64,000 bases of DNA, taken from NCBI RefSeq assembly GCF_030996345.1, contig NZ_CP118747.1, positions 288,501-352,500 on the forward strand. Reading direction: 5' to 3'. A model generated the notes under the pieces. That model was not told the origin of the DNA and searched no databases. It saw nothing but the letters and a program-made list of their open reading frames with translations. Origin of the DNA: Acidithiobacillus sp. AMEEHan (GTDB lineage Bacteria > Pseudomonadota > Gammaproteobacteria > Acidithiobacillales > Acidithiobacillaceae). Of this stretch, positions 62,823 to 64,000 are shown piece by piece. Position numbers and translations under genes: made by a program. How positions within the stretch are numbered: the first letter of the stretch is position 1; each line of letters starts with the position of its first letter.

Positions 62823-64000
62823 TCAGGAAAACCAAGGTGCACGCGCCGCCATGATCAGGGATTTGGCGCGCTCAACGTCGATCGTCACCATTTCCTCGAG
62901 CTCATCCACCGCCAGTTCCGCCAAGTCTTCCGCCGTGGCAATGCCCTTTGCGGCCAATTGGTGCGCCAGGGCCTCGTCCATCCCAGGCAACTGCAACAGG
63001 TCTTCAGCCGGTTCGCTCAGACGAACCTGCTCCTCCTGCGCAATCGCCTTGCTCAGCAGCCGATCGCGAGCACGGCGCCGCAACTCGGTCACCAGCTCCT
63101 CATCCAGCCCCTCGATTTCCAGCATTTCTGCCGCTGGCACGTAGGCAATTTCCTCCAGCGAGGTAAAGCCCTCCTCGACCAGCAGTTGCGCCAGATCAGT
63201 ATCGATACCCAGCTCAGAGATGAATTCTTCCTGGAATCGCGCGTCCTCTTCCTCGCGCTTTTGACGAGCCTCCTCCTGCGTCAGAATGTTGATGGTCCAG
63301 CCGGTGAGCTGACTGGCCAAGCGAACATTCTGTCCACCCCGGCCAATGGCCAGTGATAGCTGCTCTTCATCCACCACAACATCCATGCTGTGGGTGTTTT
63401 CATCGACGATGATGCTCGAAACCTCGGCGGGAGAAAGGGCGTTAATCACAAAGGAGGCGGGATCAGAGGACCAGACGATGATGTCGACGCGCTCGCCGCG
63501 CAACTCATTGACCACGGTCTGTACCCGATTACCGCGCATACCCACGCAGGCGCCGACCGGGTCAACGCGGGGGTCATTTGAACGCACGGCCATCTTGGCG
63601 CGCAAACCGGGATCACGGGCGGCGCCCATGAGATCGATCATACCGTTGGCAATCTCCGGCACTTCCTGGGAAAAGAGCTTCAGCAACAGCTCTGGCGCCG
63701 TGCGGGAAAGGAACAACTGCGGCCCCTTTTGTACGCGTCGCACATCCTTCAGGTAAGCACGGATGCGGTCACCTGGGCGAATCGCCTCGCGCGGAATCAT
63801 TTCATCGCGCGGCAGGATGGCTTCGGCACGTCCCATGTCGACGATCGCGTTGCCTTTGTCCATGCGTTTGACGAGCCCACTGATGATTTCGCCCTTGCGG
63901 AAGGCATAGTCAGAAACGATGCGATCCCGCTCCGCATCGCGCACCCGCTGGAAAATGACCTGTTTGGCACTCTGCGCGGCAATGCGGCCAAACTCTACCG
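62823..64000 (-). CDS. nusA: Transcription termination/antitermination factor NusA (N-terminus beyond window)
   Basis: The frame is open from the right edge; an ATG at 63944 is internal. Visible in order: the end of the N-terminal domain ([19 protein letters not shown]), S1 domain ([25 protein letters not shown]), KH1/KH2 ([35 protein letters not shown]) and two C-terminal acidic HhH-type repeats ([32 protein letters not shown]). First visible gene of the nusA-infB-rbfA-truB-rpsO-pnp operon. Confidence 0.95.
   Translation of the reverse strand, partial: VEFGRIAAQSAKQVIFQRVRDAERDRIVSDYAFRKGEIISGLVKRMDKGNAIVDMGRAEAILPRDEMIPREAIRPGDRIRAYLKDVRRVQKGPQLFLSRTAPELLLKLFSQEVPEIANGMIDLMGAARDPGLRAKMAVRSNDPRVDPVGACVGMRGNRVQTVVNELRGERVDIIVWSSDPASFVINALSPAEVSSIIVDENTHSMDVVVDEEQLSLAIGRGGQNVRLASQLTGWTINILTQEEARQKREEEDARFQEEFISELGIDTDLAQLLVEEGFTSLEEIAYVPAAEMLEIEGLDEELVTELRRRARDRLLSKAIAQEEQVRLSEPAEDLLQLPGMDEALAHQLAAKGIATAEDLAELAVDELEEMVTIDVERAKSLIMAARAPWFS

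Noticed and set aside
1..64000. tRNA, rRNA, intact prophage, toxin-antitoxin or restriction system
   Set aside because: None found on inspection of intergenic regions and reading frames.

Overview
The window looks like a chromosomal segment of an Acidithiobacillus-like acidophilic proteobacterium. This is an inference from GC-rich coding DNA, a core gene set typical of beta/gamma/Acidithiobacillia, and several exported small proteins of a kind seen in acidophiles. There are no rRNA or tRNA genes, no CRISPR array and no intact mobile element. One decayed IS66-type remnant is present.

Layout. 1-4576: a minus-strand operon of a BlaI/CopY repressor, an M56 (BlaR1-like) membrane protease, a TolC-type outer membrane protein, a periplasmic adaptor and an RND pump that runs off the left edge. 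4887-9757: an accessory region with an AT-rich TolC-like gene, proline-rich and barrel-type exported proteins and the IS66 remnant. 9778-18196: a PilZ-TPR protein, a 1-Cys peroxiredoxin and the cluster DUF1841-pepF-fumC-aroF. 18373-21585: a repeat protein and two small exported proteins with twin promoters. 21594-29834: yggX, mutY, an AsmA-like gene, ptsI, ptsH, then nadK and recN. 29999-33358: the two-component system glrK-qseG-glrR. 33438-42692: galU, glgA, an MBL-fold RNase-like protein, nth, a FIST protein and an L,D-transpeptidase. 42745-47326: an Lpp-like lipoprotein, a TonB-dependent receptor, ppiB and lpxH. 47555-52470: lysC-argD-argF-argG-gloA. 52478-56435: dnaQ, rnhA, a methyltransferase, gloB and an M16 peptidase. 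56483-64000: nusA-infB-rbfA-truB-rpsO-pnp, the classical translation/RNA-decay operon.

Main discovery. Four intergenic sites match TGTC-N10-GACA exactly; this is the operator published for E. coli GlrR. Each lies upstream of a sigma-54-type -24/-12 element (TGGCAC-N5-TTGC or a near match). Together they drive five transcription units, nearly all of them encoding exported or envelope proteins: the TolC-like gene, the divergent units at 6495-7147 and 7419-8735, and the small exported proteins at 20170 and 20884. Two of these promoters are near-copies, with the operator exactly 218 bp from the -24 element in both and the same 51-nt double-hairpin leader beginning at the predicted transcript start. 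The GlrK-QseG-GlrR system itself is encoded about 8-25 kb away. I propose a locally clustered GlrR/sigma-54 envelope regulon.

Other points: two proline-rich genes in that regulon appear knocked out of frame by 5-nt instead of 6-nt homopolymer tracts. A BlaI/M56 pair lacking a beta-lactam sensor domain sits at the head of an RND efflux operon. A 25-bp perfect palindrome overlaps the promoter of the TonB-dependent receptor.
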